DNA from: Roseomonas alba
GTDB lineage: Bacteria > Pseudomonadota > Alphaproteobacteria > Acetobacterales > Acetobacteraceae
Direction: 5' to 3'
Assembly: GCF_019430885.1 (NCBI RefSeq)
Contig: NZ_JAHYBZ010000010.1
Coordinates: 62,001-126,000 of the forward strand
DNA length: 64,000 nucleotides
Part shown: one piece after another, positions 8,120-18,531 of the stretch
Position numbering within the stretch: position 1 is the stretch's first letter
Layout: every line of letters starts with the position of its first letter
Notes under the pieces: generated by a model
Databases searched by the model: none
The model's input: only the letters and a program-made list of their open reading frames with translations
What the model was told of the DNA's origin: nothing
Made by a program: the position numbers and the translations under genes

Positions 8120-8935
8120 ATGGCGGGCGTCGAGCGGCGGCTGTTCCTGGGCGGTCTTGCCGCGCTGGCCGGGTGCGGCAGTCCGGATGCCGGCGCTACG
8201 CAAGCCTCCGGGACAACCGGCGCTGCGCCGGTCGATGTCGTCCGATCCCGGCTCCCCCGCCTGATCGCCGCGTACCCGGATCACCTGGCGCGACCCGAAG
8301 GCGACACACTCGTCTGGACCGATGGCACGCGCATGCCGATCGGCACCGGCCAACCCGCGCGCCCCTTCGCGGAGATGCTGGCCTCGGCAACCATCGCCGA
8401 CCAGCTCCGCCAGACCTACGAACCCGGCCCGATGACGCTGCCGCCGCCGCGCGACCACAGCCCGGGCCGCCTGCGCAACACCGCCTTCTTCCTGAAGATG
8501 TATGGCGACTGCCGACAGGGCGACACCGCCCTGCATCTGCGTCCCGTCACCTGGATGCCGCGCACCAGGCCGCAAACGCTGCGCGTGACCACGGTCAACG
8601 ATGTCGCCTCACGCCTGGAACGGGTGATCGACGCGCTGGAGGCCATGCCCGACCGCTTCAGGGCCTACCTCGTTCCCTCCGCCGGGACCTACAATTGCCG
8701 TGCCGTGGCCGATACTGGACTGCCCAGCGTGCATGGCTTCGGCGCGGCGATCGACATCGCCGTGCGGCAATCCGACTATTGGGCCTGGACGCGGACACGC
8801 GGCGACATCGCCTATCGCAACCGCATCCCGCCCGAGATCGTCGAAGTCTTCGAGGCGGAGCGCTTCATCTGGGGCGGCAAATGGTATCACTACGACACCA
8901 TGCACTTCGAATACCGCCCGGAGCTCTTCGCCTGA
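8120..8935 (+). CDS. M15-family peptidase lipoprotein (D-Ala-D-Ala carboxypeptidase-like)
   Basis: Probably trims peptidoglycan stem peptides. The 271-residue precursor starts with a twin-arginine-like ERRLFLGG followed by a lipobox LAGC at ~18, so the mature protein is lipid-anchored on the outer side of the inner membrane or in the outer membrane. The catalytic part carries SVHGFGAAIDI (zinc His and Asp) and WYHYDTMHFEYRPEL (second zinc His), as in VanY-type extensin/M15 peptidases. The gene follows the HNH gene by 31 bp. Confidence 0.85.
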   Translation: MAGVERRLFLGGLAALAGCGSPDAGATQASGTTGAAPVDVVRSRLPRLIAAYPDHLARPEGDTLVWTDGTRMPIGTGQPARPFAEMLASATIADQLRQTYEPGPMTLPPPRDHSPGRLRNTAFFLKMYGDCRQGDTALHLRPVTWMPRTRPQTLRVTTVNDVASRLERVIDALEAMPDRFRAYLVPSAGTYNCRAVADTGLPSVHGFGAAIDIAVRQSDYWAWTRTRGDIAYRNRIPPEIVEVFEAERFIWGGKWYHYDTMHFEYRPELFA

Positions 8936-8950
8936 CGCCGCGCTCCGGCG

Positions 8951-9814
8951 TCACTCGGCCGAGGCGACCGGGACCGGTGCCGTCTCCCGCCGCGCGGCGA
9001 GGATCACGATGAAGGACGGCCTGCCGAAGGGTGCTGGCAGCACGCGCCCCTCGCTGTCGGCCGGGAAACGTCGCAGCGCAACCATGCCCTGCACATTGCC
9101 GCCGATCGCCTCGACAAAGCCGGCGCGCGTGCGGATCACCACATCGCAATGCATCGGCCGCGGTCGCCCGCGTTCAGCGATGCGCGCGGTCCAGTGTGGC
9201 AGCCGCACATAGGCCCGATCGGCGCAGAGAAGATCCCCCTCGACCGGGGCGTAGTCTTCCGGCGCGCGGGGCAGATAGGCCGCATGCTCCGGGTCGGCGG
9301 CGGCGTGCATGATGACCGCGTCGATGTAGCGCGCATGGCGGGATGAGGAGGGCAGGTCACTTTCCGGCACCCCCGCCCGCCGCGCCACCGAGGAGATGAA
9401 GGCCGCCGACCAGGCCGGGTAATCATAGAAAGCGATGTCGTCCAGCCCGAAGACGGCACGCGGACCGCCCCCGGCACCGCCATCCTCGCCCTCGCCTGCC
9501 ATCTCCGCGTTGATGCGCTGTTCGAGGGCGACCATGCCGGCGCGCCGGTTCTCCAGTTGCTGCGCGATCCGATACCCGCCGGGCAGCGTATTCCAGTAGG
9601 AGAGGAGCATCTCGAAGCGCTCGGGTGTGGCTGCCGTGTTGGCCGGGCGCTCATCCGGCCAGCCGACGATCACGGTGCGGCCCCAGGCCTCCCATTCCGC
9701 ATAGGCGGCGCGCGCCAGCGGCGCGTTGGGCGGCGCTTCGACTGTGGCCGGGGGCCGCGGCCCCGCGCAGGCGGCAAGGCCGAGCACCAGCAGGAAAACG
9801 CGTATCGGCGGCAT
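8951..9814 (-). CDS. DUF2272 domain lipoprotein
   Basis: A 287-residue predicted lipoprotein: signal peptide with lipobox GLAACAG, cleaved before Cys16. The family is uncharacterised. Features seen are GLDDIAFYDYPAWSAAFISSVARRAGV, SSRHARYIDAVI and PRPMHCDVVIRTRAGFVEAIGGN, which resemble the Cys/His arrangement of NlpC/P60-like or CHAP-like amidases; a cell-wall role is an inference. It is convergent with the M15 peptidase gene (15 bp between stops), another envelope lipoprotein. Confidence 0.8.
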   Translation of the reverse strand: MPPIRVFLLVLGLAACAGPRPPATVEAPPNAPLARAAYAEWEAWGRTVIVGWPDERPANTAATPERFEMLLSYWNTLPGGYRIAQQLENRRAGMVALEQRINAEMAGEGEDGGAGGGPRAVFGLDDIAFYDYPAWSAAFISSVARRAGVPESDLPSSSRHARYIDAVIMHAAADPEHAAYLPRAPEDYAPVEGDLLCADRAYVRLPHWTARIAERGRPRPMHCDVVIRTRAGFVEAIGGNVQGMVALRRFPADSEGRVLPAPFGRPSFIVILAARRETAPVPVASAE

Positions 9815-10025
9815 CGCGGAACAATCTGGTCAGGTCGGCTGCCTCTCGCATAGATGCGCGGCGTTCGCCAGCCGCTGAATCACACGACGCGACGCAAGAA
9901 TTGGCGAAGGTCTTGCCGAGTCACGGCGGGCGGGCCGGCAGGTTCGGAGGGGCCGCCCAGTCCGATCCGGCCGGGTCACCGGCGACGCCTCTCGGCCTTC
10001 GCGCCCGGAGCACAGCCTCTCCGAC

Positions 10026-11144
10026 CTACCCCGCCTTCGCCTGCCCGGACTGATACGCCCCGACGCCGTCCCCCAGCTTCGCGTTGTTCTGTTCACGCAG
10101 CCGCGCCGCGGCCTCGTCGTAGAGAAAGGGCAGGAAGGCGTAGCGTCGCCCGGCCGTGACCGGCAGCGCCTGGTGCAGCAGGGAGCAGGAGAACACCACC
10201 GCCCCTCCCGTCGGCGCCCGCCAGGATCGCGGCCCGTATTCGGGGAAGCGCAGCTCGCCGCCTTCGAAATCCTCGGCGTTGAGGTTGATCGTCACGGCGA
10301 AGCGGCGGTGCGCCGTGCCGGCCGTGGTGTTGTCGCGATGGGCGCCGAAATGGCCCCGCTCGGCCGAATCGTAGCAGGCGACGATGTAGCGCTCCATGCG
10401 GGTCGCGTGGAAATGGTGGACCTTCAGCAGTTCGGGCACGACGCGACGCAGGATGGCGTTACGCGCGGCGATGCGCAGGCCCTCATCGGCGATGGCACAG
10501 TCGGCGCGGCGCTTCAGCGCGGGATCGAAGACGCCGACGGTCTTGCCGTTCACCTCCCGCATGAAGCCGGAGGGCGTGCCGCCCTGTTCCTCGTAATGCG
10601 CGATCAGGGCGCGGCACAGCCCGGGGTCGAAGATGCGCGGCAGCACCAGCACCGGCGGCGGGATGTCGATGCCGCCATGCTGCACGGCCGGCGGCAGGGC
10701 GGCGATGTGGTTCAGCATCGCCTCGACCTGGCTGAGCGGGCGTGTCTCGATCACGCGCAGCATGGGATCCAGCAGGACGAAGGCCGGGGCGTAGACCTCA
10801 GACCCCTCGATCCGGTCCGGATCCTTGCGGATCACGCCGTAGTCGCGACCGACCTTGCCGTTCAGGTCGAACAGGAAGCGGATGCCGGGCAGCGAAGGCT
10901 GGACGCGCCCCTGCTCGCGATCGGCCGGATCGACGCTGATGCCGAAGAAGCAGGCGTTCTCGTCATCGAACAGGGCGCGGCGGGCAGCTACCGCGGCCAG
11001 CGCGGCCTGTGCCTCGGGCCGCGCCGCGGACCCGATGAAGGCCAGCAGCACGTAGCGGCCAGCCACGGAATGGAAGGCGTAGTTCGGGTTGTCCGTGGAG
11101 GGCAGGGAGAACCAGGGGGCGGGATCGCCGGGGTGAAGGGTCAT
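10026..11144 (-). CDS. Thioredoxin-like/AhpC domain fused to 2OG-Fe(II) oxygenase
   Basis: A two-domain protein of 372 residues. Residues 1-~155 resemble a peroxiredoxin (LHPGDPAPWFSLPS, FFGISVD, FLFDLNGKVGRDYGV, FVLLDP) but no Cys is found at the usual peroxidatic position, so peroxidase activity is doubtful. Residues ~180-350 form a prolyl 4-hydroxylase-type dioxygenase with the iron HxD in GAHRDNT, a distal His in LLHQALPV and the 2-oxoglutarate Arg in GRRYAFLPF. The ATG at 11144 is chosen from homology. A more upstream ATG at about 11193, overlapping the permease stop, would add some 16 residues. It is the last gene behind a sugar ABC operon. The hydroxylation substrate is unknown. Confidence 0.85.
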   Translation of the reverse strand: MTLHPGDPAPWFSLPSTDNPNYAFHSVAGRYVLLAFIGSAARPEAQAALAAVAARRALFDDENACFFGISVDPADREQGRVQPSLPGIRFLFDLNGKVGRDYGVIRKDPDRIEGSEVYAPAFVLLDPMLRVIETRPLSQVEAMLNHIAALPPAVQHGGIDIPPPVLVLPRIFDPGLCRALIAHYEEQGGTPSGFMREVNGKTVGVFDPALKRRADCAIADEGLRIAARNAILRRVVPELLKVHHFHATRMERYIVACYDSAERGHFGAHRDNTTAGTAHRRFAVTINLNAEDFEGGELRFPEYGPRSWRAPTGGAVVFSCSLLHQALPVTAGRRYAFLPFLYDEAAARLREQNNAKLGDGVGAYQSGQAKAG

Positions 11145-11188
11145 GGCGGGGAAGGCTATTTCGCGCCAGCGTCGTTCGGCAACGGGCA

Positions 11189-12027
11189 TCATCCCTTCAC
11201 CGCACCGGCCGTCAGCCCTGCCACGATGCGGCGCTGGAAGACCAGCACGAGCAGGATCAGCGGCACCGTCACGATCACCGACGCCGCCATGATCCGCCCC
11301 CAGGGCAGTTCGAAGCTGCTCGCCCCACTGATCAGCGCGATGGCGACCGGCACGGTGCGCATGTCGTCCGTCAGGGTGAAGGTCAGGGCGAAGAGGAACT
11401 CGTTCCAGGCGGCGATGAAGGCGAGCAGCCCGGTCGTCGCCAGCGCCGGGCCCATCAGAGGCAGGAAGACGCGCGTCAGCACCACCCAGGGCGTGGCGCC
11501 GTCCATCACGGCGGCTTCCTCGAGCTCGCGCGGCATTTCCCGCATGAAGGTGGTCAGCACCCAGACGGTGAAGGGCAGCGTGAAGATCAGGTAGGAGAAG
11601 ACCAGGCTTCCGAGCGAATTGTAGAGGCCGAGCCAGCGGATCAGCTCGAACAGCCCCGACAGCACCGCGACCTGCGGGAACATCGACACGGCGAGGATCG
11701 CGGCGAGCAGCACGCCGCGCCCGCGGAAGGCGACGCGCCCGAGCGCGAAGGCGGCAGTGGCGCCGAGGCACAGCGACACCGCGACGACGGATGTGGCGAC
11801 GATCACCGAATTGAGGATGTTCCGCCCGAAGGGCCGGTCGCGGAAGACGGCGACGTAGTTGCCCCAGGCCGGGTGGGCCGGCCAGGGCTCTGCCCCGAAC
11901 AGCGCACTGCCCGATTTCAGCGAGGTGACGATCGCCCAGTAGAAGGGGAACACTGTGTAGAATGCGATCAGCAGCATCAGCAGCACGAAGAGCACGCGCC
12001 CGATGTGGCGGCGCAGCCGGCGCGCGC

Positions 12028-12031
<4 letters not shown>
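11189..12031 (-). CDS. Carbohydrate ABC transporter permease (MalG type)
   Basis: Inner-membrane permease of a CUT1-type sugar importer, 280 residues with about six membrane segments. The EAA loop for ATPase docking reads EEAAVMDGATPWVVLTRVFLPL. The start overlaps the end of the partner permease by four bases, giving a tightly coupled pair. No ATP-binding subunit is encoded nearby, so the importer must share one from elsewhere. Confidence 0.93.
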
Positions 12032-12935
<904 letters not shown>

Positions 12936-12942
<7 letters not shown>

Positions 12943-14201
12943 CCCCCGGCGCGTTGAAGCCGTTGCAGCCGGGCGGCGAGCCGATGCAACGTGGACGCGG
13001 CTTCGGCGCGGCCACTCAGCACGGTGTGGACGGCGTTGCGGAACTCCGCGGAGACCTGATTGTAGTGCGTGCCCGTCGCGGCGGAGGGACGCGCCACCGC
13101 ATTCTCGAAGGTGTCGCGCAGCGCGCCGAAGAAGGGGTTGGCGGCCAGCACCTCGGGGTCGTCATACAGGTCGCGCCAGGTCGGATTCAGCCCGCCGGCG
13201 ATGGCGCGCCGCTTCTGCTCGGCGCGCGAGGTCAGATAGACGACCAGCGACGCCGCCTCCTCCGGATGCTGCGAGTAGCGCGACACGGCAAGCTGCTCGC
13301 CACCCAGAGTCGCGCTGTGCCGGCCATCCGGGCCGCCGCCCCGCGGCAGCACCGCGACGCCGACCTTCCCGCGCACCGGGCTGTCCTCGGCATTCAGCAG
13401 TGGCCAGGCATAGGGCCAGTTGCGCATGAAGACGGCGTTGCCGGGCTGGAAGACGGCGCGCGTCTCCTCCTCGGCATAGTTCAACACGCCGAAGGGCGCG
13501 ATGGTGCCGATCCAGCCGGCGGCCTGCGCCAGCGCGGCGGCGGCCTGAGGGTTGTCGATGGTGATGCGGCCCTCGGGATCGACGATGGTCCCGCCGCCAT
13601 GGCTGTTCACCCATTCCAGGGCGTTGACCGTCAGCCCCTCATAGGCGCGGGCCTGGAAGACGAAGCCCCACATCCGCGCGTGGCCGGCGGCGCGCTCGGC
13701 GTCGGTGATGCGCTGCGCCGTCTCGGTCAGCTCGGCCCAGGTTTCGGGCACGCGGCGGCCATATGACTCCAGCAGGTCGCGACGGTAGTAGAGGACGCCC
13801 GCGGCGGTGAACCAGGGCAGCGCCACGAGCCGGCCGTCCACCATGTCGTTCTCGATCATCGCGGCAAACTGCGCGGCGCGGTCGCCCTCGCTCAGCCGGT
13901 CGGACAGATCCACCAGGTGCCGGGCGAGGATGCCGGGCCAGACCACGTCGATCTGCAGGACGTCGATGTCGGGCGACCGCGCGGCCAGCAATTGCTGATA
14001 CAGGGCCAGCCGCTCCGTCGCGCCCGCCGGCGTCGAGATCATCGATACGCGATTGCCGGTCTCGCGCGCCCAGGTCTCGGCGCCCTCGCGGCAGAGCTGC
14101 GCCTCGATCCCGACCGCGCCGCAGGACACGGCGAGCGTGACCTCGGCGCGCGCCGGCAGTGTCGTGATCAAGGCGCAGAACAGCGCCAGGGCGGCTCGCA
14201 T
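12936..14201 (-). CDS. Extracellular sugar-binding protein of ABC importer
   Basis: A family 1 solute-binding protein, 421 residues, with a signal peptide ending in LPARA at ~19. Seen features are IDVLQIDVVWPGILA, LPWFTAAGVLYYRRDLLESYG and AATLGGEQLAVSRYS, as in trehalose/maltose and ThuE-like binding proteins. It heads the three-gene importer operon. A hairpin at 14225-14244 separates it from dsbB. Confidence 0.9.
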
Positions 14202-14224
14202 GTCTGGCCCCTCCCTCCCGGTAG

Positions 14225-14244
14225 CCCGCGGAGTGTAACGCGGG
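14225..14244 (-). terminator. Hairpin after dsbB
   Basis: A CCCGCG/CGCGGG stem with an 8-base loop between the dsbB stop and the sugar-binding-protein start, both on the minus strand. No clear T-run, so terminator function is only likely by position. Confidence 0.4.
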
Positions 14245-14273
14245 TCGGTGGGAAGGGTTGAATCGGCCCCCGT

Positions 14274-14756
14274 TTAGCGCCTGGCGAGCCGCCGCGCGAA
14301 GACCAGCGCCAGCCCGCCCAGCCCGAGCGCATAGAGCAGGTTCATCGCCGCCATCGACACCGGCAGGCCGGGGATCAGGTAGGTCGGTTCGTCGCAGGGC
14401 TTGGCCGGCGCCACGGCAAGGCTGCGCATCATGTCGTCGATGCTCTGCGTCGCCGGGCCGGCGGTCGGGGCCGCGCAGCCTGGCAGGGGGGATGGCCACC
14501 AATGCTGCTCGACCCCCACATGCAAGGCGGCGATGGCGCCGGAAACGAGGATGCTGACCCCGGACAGCGCCACCAGCGCCACCCGCAGGCGCCCCGGCAG
14601 CACCACGCCGAGTGCGGCCAGCACCGCCGCGATGCGATAGGGCCATCGCTGCCACAGGCACAGGATGCAGGGGGCGAGACCCCACCAGCTCTCGCTGGCC
14701 TGGGCGAAGAGGGGGGCGGCGATCGCGAGGACCGCGATCAGCAGGGCATAGGGCAT
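14274..14756 (-). CDS. dsbB: Disulfide bond formation protein DsbB
   Basis: Inner-membrane quinone reductase that reoxidises DsbA. The 160-residue protein has four hydrophobic helices. The N-terminal redox pair is CILC in LAPCILCLWQRWPYR, and the second periplasmic pair is formed by Cys in PGCAAPT and AKPCDEP. The order of the two cysteine pairs between helices 1-2 and 3-4 is the family pattern. No dsbA partner is adjacent. Confidence 0.92.
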   Translation of the reverse strand: MPYALLIAVLAIAAPLFAQASESWWGLAPCILCLWQRWPYRIAAVLAALGVVLPGRLRVALVALSGVSILVSGAIAALHVGVEQHWWPSPLPGCAAPTAGPATQSIDDMMRSLAVAPAKPCDEPTYLIPGLPVSMAAMNLLYALGLGGLALVFARRLARR

Positions 14757-14882
14757 GGCAGCGTTCTCGCGCCGCGGCGCCGCCGGCGCAACTGGACCGG
14801 CGGGCGGACCGCGCCTGGGACAGATACCGCCCGGCCGGAATCACCCGGGCGGGTGAAGATGCCCGCGCAAACGAAGCGAGAA

Positions 14883-14905
14883 CGGTTCCACCCTCGCTGG
14901 AACCG
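14883..14905. promoter_or_regulatory. Inverted repeat upstream of GST gene
   Basis: A perfect 8-bp palindrome CGGTTCCA/TGGAACCG with a 7-base spacer, 36 bp upstream of the GST start, in the divergent region between dsbB and the GST gene. Position and symmetry suggest an operator or a leader hairpin; the binding factor is not known. Confidence 0.4.
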
Positions 14906-14941
14906 CTCTAGCCTCCCCGCCGCGACCATCGGGGGAATGCC

Positions 14942-15568
14942 ATGCTGAAGCTGTGGGGCCGGGCGAGTTCGAGCAATGTCATGAAGGTCCTCTGGGCCCT
15001 CACCGAACTTGGCCTGGATTACGAGCGCATCGACGCCGGCGGCGCCTTCGGCAAGACCAAGGACCCCGCCTACCGCGCCATGAACCCCATGGGCCTGGTC
15101 CCGACGCTCGAGGAGGAGGACGGCTGGTCGGCCTGGGAGAGCAACACGATCTGCCGCTACCTGTGCAACGCGCATGCGCCGGGCAGCACGCTGTATCCGA
15201 CCGAACCCCGCGCCCGCGCGGCGGTCGAGACCTGGATGGACTGGCAGACCAGCCACCTGACCTCCCCGCTGGTGACCATCTTCTTCACCCATATCCGGGT
15301 GCCCGAGCCCGATCGCGACTGGGCGGCGGAGAAGAAGGCGCGCGAGGATGCCGGCCGCCTGTGGAAGATCGTGGACCGCGCGCTGGAAGGGAAACGCTTC
15401 CTCTGCGGGGATCACGTGACGCTGGCGGACATCGCGCTCGGCTGCTGGGTGTATCGCTGGTTCGCCCTGCCGATCGAAAGGCCGGACCTGCCGAACCTCG
15501 CGCGCTACTATGAGGCGTTGAAGACGCGGCCCGGCTTCGTGACGCACGTCGCCCTGCCGCTGGAGTGA
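14942..15568 (+). CDS. Glutathione S-transferase family protein
   Basis: A 208-residue cytosolic GST. The N-terminal thioredoxin fold shows the active-site Ser in GRASSSNVMKVLWAL, the cis-Pro of GLVPTLE and the glutathione-binding WESNTICRYL. The C-terminal helical domain includes LCGDHVTLADIALG, the conserved GST folding motif. The substrate is unknown. A GGGGG-rich stretch precedes the ATG. Confidence 0.92.
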   Translation: MLKLWGRASSSNVMKVLWALTELGLDYERIDAGGAFGKTKDPAYRAMNPMGLVPTLEEEDGWSAWESNTICRYLCNAHAPGSTLYPTEPRARAAVETWMDWQTSHLTSPLVTIFFTHIRVPEPDRDWAAEKKAREDAGRLWKIVDRALEGKRFLCGDHVTLADIALGCWVYRWFALPIERPDLPNLARYYEALKTRPGFVTHVALPLE

Positions 15569-15620
15569 ATGCCAGGCAGGGGGACCCAACCCCCCGCCTG
15601 AGGAACGGAGGAAACGAACC

Positions 15621-16019
15621 ATGGCGGCGACAACGACCAGTCACGCGAAGGACGCCCATTTCGAACGGGGGCTGCGTGCCTTCTTCGAATACCGCGACCT
15701 CGGCATCAGGCAGGCCACAGAAGGCGCCTTCGGCGCCCATGTGATCCGCGCCATCCCGGGCGAGCATGCCACCGGCCAGTGGCACACCCACGACCTGCCC
15801 TTCCAGATGTTCTTCGTGCTGAAGGGCTGGGTGAAGTTCGAGTACGAGGATATCGGCGAAAAGACCTTCCAGGCCGGGGATTGCTGCTACCAGCCCCGCC
15901 TGGTCCGGCATCGCGAGATCGACCATTCCGAGGATGTCGAAATCCTGGAGATCACCGGCCCTGCCGAGTTCGAGACGAAGAACGTCCCGGCCCCGGAAAA
16001 GGCCGCGGCGGCGGAGTAA
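15621..16019 (+). CDS. Cupin domain protein
   Basis: A 132-residue single-cupin protein. The metal-binding motif 1 is GQWHTHDLPFQMFFVLKGWV and motif 2 is centred on AGDCCYQPRLVRHREIDHSED. No signal peptide. The ATG has a good GGAGG ten bases upstream. It sits 52 bp behind the GST gene, probably in the same transcript. Function within the very broad cupin superfamily cannot be assigned. Confidence 0.85.
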   Translation: MAATTTSHAKDAHFERGLRAFFEYRDLGIRQATEGAFGAHVIRAIPGEHATGQWHTHDLPFQMFFVLKGWVKFEYEDIGEKTFQAGDCCYQPRLVRHREIDHSEDVEILEITGPAEFETKNVPAPEKAAAAE

Positions 16020-16252
16020 CCTCCGCCGGGCTGGACGGCGTTCCCTGCCCCGGCTACCTGGGGGACGGCGCAGGCCCCTGCGACGGAACGTCGGATGCAG
16101 GCGGTTCAAAGGGGGTTGGGCGTCGACACGACGCCGCATCGCAGAGGGCGTTGAAGTGGCGTTGTTCGACCCAGGGTTGGCACGCTAGAAGACGGATTGC
16201 CGAGGACGTGTCGCCGGGTGCAAAGGGCGAAGGTCGGACTCGGCGGCAAGGC

Positions 16253-16339
16253 GCGGGCGTGGCGGAATTGGTAGACGCAGCGGACTCAAAATCCGCCATC
16301 CGCAAGGATATGTCGGTTCGAGTCCGACCGCCCGCACCA
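16253..16339 (+). tRNA. tRNA-Leu (anticodon CAA)
   Basis: Full cloverleaf: acceptor GCGGGCG/CGCCCGC, anticodon stem GCGGA/TCCGC around loop CTCAAAA (anticodon CAA), a long variable arm with ATCC/GGAT, and T-arm GTCGG/CCGAC with TTCGAGT. The 3' CCA is encoded. It decodes UUG leucine codons. Confidence 0.97.
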
Positions 16340-16363
16340 CCCACAGGCTTTGCCCTCAGAAGA

Positions 16364-16385
16364 AGACGCCGCAGTGTCTGTTTTT
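16364..16385 (+). terminator. Probable terminator of tRNA-Leu(CAA)
   Basis: A short AGAC/GTCT stem followed by G and five T residues, 25 bases after the tRNA. The stem is weak, but the T-run is the only one in the area. Confidence 0.4.
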
Positions 16386-16515
16386 GTCGGCGCGGATCCT
16401 AATACTTCGAAGGGCGAAGACGACTGACCTGGCGCTCCCGATCCTTCGTGTCCAGCGTCGTGAAGAAAATCGGGCCGAACCGCGTAGGCCGCGTCGATCC
16501 CCCTTGCCGAGCGTC

Positions 16516-16601
16516 TGGTGCCCGCCGCCGGACTCGAACCGGCATGACCTTGCGGTCTGCGGATTTTAAGTCCGCTGCGTCTACCATTCCGCCAGGCGGG
16601 C
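16516..16601 (-). tRNA. tRNA-Leu (anticodon TAA)
   Basis: Minus-strand cloverleaf: acceptor GCCCGCC/GGCGGGC, anticodon stem GCGGA/TCCGC with loop CTTAAAA (anticodon TAA), variable arm GACC/GGTC, T-arm GCCGG/CCGGC, encoded CCA. It reads UUA/UUG and faces the CAA isoacceptor, with 176 bp between the two 3' ends. Confidence 0.97.
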
Positions 16602-16679
16602 GCCGGTCTTTCTCGGCGGTGCAGATGGCCGCGATGCCGACCCTACCTGCTCGTCCGAAGAGGGACGAGTATCCTTGTA

Positions 16680-18416
16680 CTAGGTGCCCTCTGTCACGGG
16701 GGGTTCGCCAGGCACCACGATCTTCGTCGGCGCCAACAGGGCCAGCCCGCCATCCTCCCGCGCCCCCAGCGCATGCAGCCAGAAATGCCGCTCGGCATCA
16801 TCCATCGCCCCCATCATCGGCGACGGCGCCGAGAGAATGCGCAACCCGCCGCTCTGCCCCATCCAGTCCACATGCCGGTGCCCATGCATCACCAGGATGC
16901 GCGGTGCAAAGTGACGCAGTCGCTGCAACGCCCAATGCCCGTTGACCAGCGCCGTGCCGATCCGGTCGGCGAGTTTCGCGCCAGGCCGCGGATATTCCGC
17001 CAGGTGATGATGGATCGCGACCAGCCATCGCGCGGCCGGCCATTGCGCCATGGCGGCCTCCGCCGCCCGCAATTGATCCATGGCAAGAATACCGAGCGCA
17101 TTGGTGAAGGAGAAATGCGTCTCGGCATTCGAATCGAGCAAGACCACGCCCAGCCCGTCCGGCGTCGCAGGCGGCGCGATCAACGGAAAGGCTTCGTTCC
17201 AGACCGCGCGTGCGGCGAGACCTGCCCGCATCCCGCCCGCATCCATGAAGCGCGCCAGCGCAGCGCCTCGGCCACCCGCTTCCAGCCAGGCATCCAGCGT
17301 CGGTCCGATCCGTCGGGTCGCCCGATCGACCACATGCACGCGCCCGCCCTGCAGCCGCGCCATGGCGGACAGGAACCGCAGCCGCCGCAGCGCCCCGCCC
17401 GGCGCCGTAGGCAATTCGAGCCGCGACGGGTTGGCACGATCCACGATGTTCACATCGTGGTTGCCGGGAATGATCAGGATGCGATCGCGCAGCGTGGGAT
17501 GCCGGGCAACGGCCTCATCGAAGGCGATGAACTCCGCATTGCGCGCGGCATCGGTGATGTCGCCGGAGATAAGCACGACATCGATGGGCTGTTGTGCGTC
17601 CTCCGCCTCCAGCAATTCCAGCACGCGATCGAAGCGCGCATTCCCGCGTGGCCCATCGCGGCCGCACTCCAGACGGAAGCCATAGGCATCGCCGACCAGA
17701 TGGATGTCGGACAGATGGGCGACGCGCCAACGCGCCTCACCCGGTTCCGGCGCAACGATGTCCTCCGGCGTACCCGCCAGAGCCTCGGCGATGCTCCAGG
17801 CCGGCGCGCCGATCATCAGATAGACGGCGATCACCCAGACCCCGTTGCGGATGGCGTCCAGCACGATGCCGGGAATGTCCCCACGGCCGAAGGCCGCGAC
17901 GCGCAGCGTCGGCAGCGGCCCCGCCCACCAGGCGACTGCGGCGCCCAGCAGCGCAATCAGTACGCCGGCGAGCAGCCCCGCGTCGCGCCGCGTCACGGCA
18001 AGCGGGCGACCCGGCGCGGCCGATTCGACGGCGAGCCGCGTCGCCTCCCGCAGCGCGGTGTAGAGCGGCTGCACCAGGCCGGCATTCAGCGCCCAGAAAT
18101 TCCGCTCCACGACGCGAAAGAGGATGCGCCCCCACCGCCAGGCGACGAAGCCCGCAATCAGGGCGAAGCAGATCAGCGCCGCGGCCACGCCGAAGCGCGC
18201 CACGCCGTGCCAGGCCGTGTCGCTCAGCCACACCACCACCTTCGGCATCGCCCCCAGCAGCAGGGCCGGCAGCACCAGCAGCATCGTCGCGGCGAGGACC
18301 AGCTTCGGCAGGCTGATCTCCAGCAGCATGCGCGAGGCATGGCCGAGCAGCGAATGGTGCGAGGTGCTCGAGGCATCATCCTCGAGGTCGCCCTGTCGTG
18401 GATCGGCGAAGCTCAT
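16680..18416 (-). CDS. Membrane-anchored metallophosphoesterase
   Basis: A 578-residue protein. The N-terminal ~215 residues contain about four membrane helices and the C-terminal ~330 form a calcineurin-like phosphoesterase domain. The metal-site motifs appear in order: SDIHLVGD, SGDITD, IPGNHD, AIHHH and MHGHRH. The start is taken at the ATG 18416; an in-frame extension of 20 residues has no support. The substrate (lipid such as UDP-diacylglucosamine, nucleotide or other phosphoester) cannot be told. It lies between the tRNA-Leu pair and the RND operon, with a hairpin behind the latter. Confidence 0.85.
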   Translation of the reverse strand: MSFADPRQGDLEDDASSTSHHSLLGHASRMLLEISLPKLVLAATMLLVLPALLLGAMPKVVVWLSDTAWHGVARFGVAAALICFALIAGFVAWRWGRILFRVVERNFWALNAGLVQPLYTALREATRLAVESAAPGRPLAVTRRDAGLLAGVLIALLGAAVAWWAGPLPTLRVAAFGRGDIPGIVLDAIRNGVWVIAVYLMIGAPAWSIAEALAGTPEDIVAPEPGEARWRVAHLSDIHLVGDAYGFRLECGRDGPRGNARFDRVLELLEAEDAQQPIDVVLISGDITDAARNAEFIAFDEAVARHPTLRDRILIIPGNHDVNIVDRANPSRLELPTAPGGALRRLRFLSAMARLQGGRVHVVDRATRRIGPTLDAWLEAGGRGAALARFMDAGGMRAGLAARAVWNEAFPLIAPPATPDGLGVVLLDSNAETHFSFTNALGILAMDQLRAAEAAMAQWPAARWLVAIHHHLAEYPRPGAKLADRIGTALVNGHWALQRLRHFAPRILVMHGHRHVDWMGQSGGLRILSAPSPMMGAMDDAERHFWLHALGAREDGGLALLAPTKIVVPGEPPVTEGT

Positions 18417-18499
18417 GCCCAGGCCCTTCACGCCAGCATCCGACCCCGGCCAGTACGCGGCACGGCGTCGGTACACAAGCGCAAGTTCGGTCCGCGGCG

Positions 18500-18524
18500 G
18501 AACGGCCGCCAGGGGCGGCCGTTC
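18500..18524 (-). terminator. Hairpin terminating the RND efflux operon
   Basis: A perfect 11-bp stem GAACGGCCGCC/GGCGGCCGTTC with a 3-base loop, eight bases beyond the efflux permease stop. There is no T-run. GC-rich stems of this type at operon ends are common in this window. Confidence 0.6.
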
Positions 18525-18531
18525 GGCGTCG

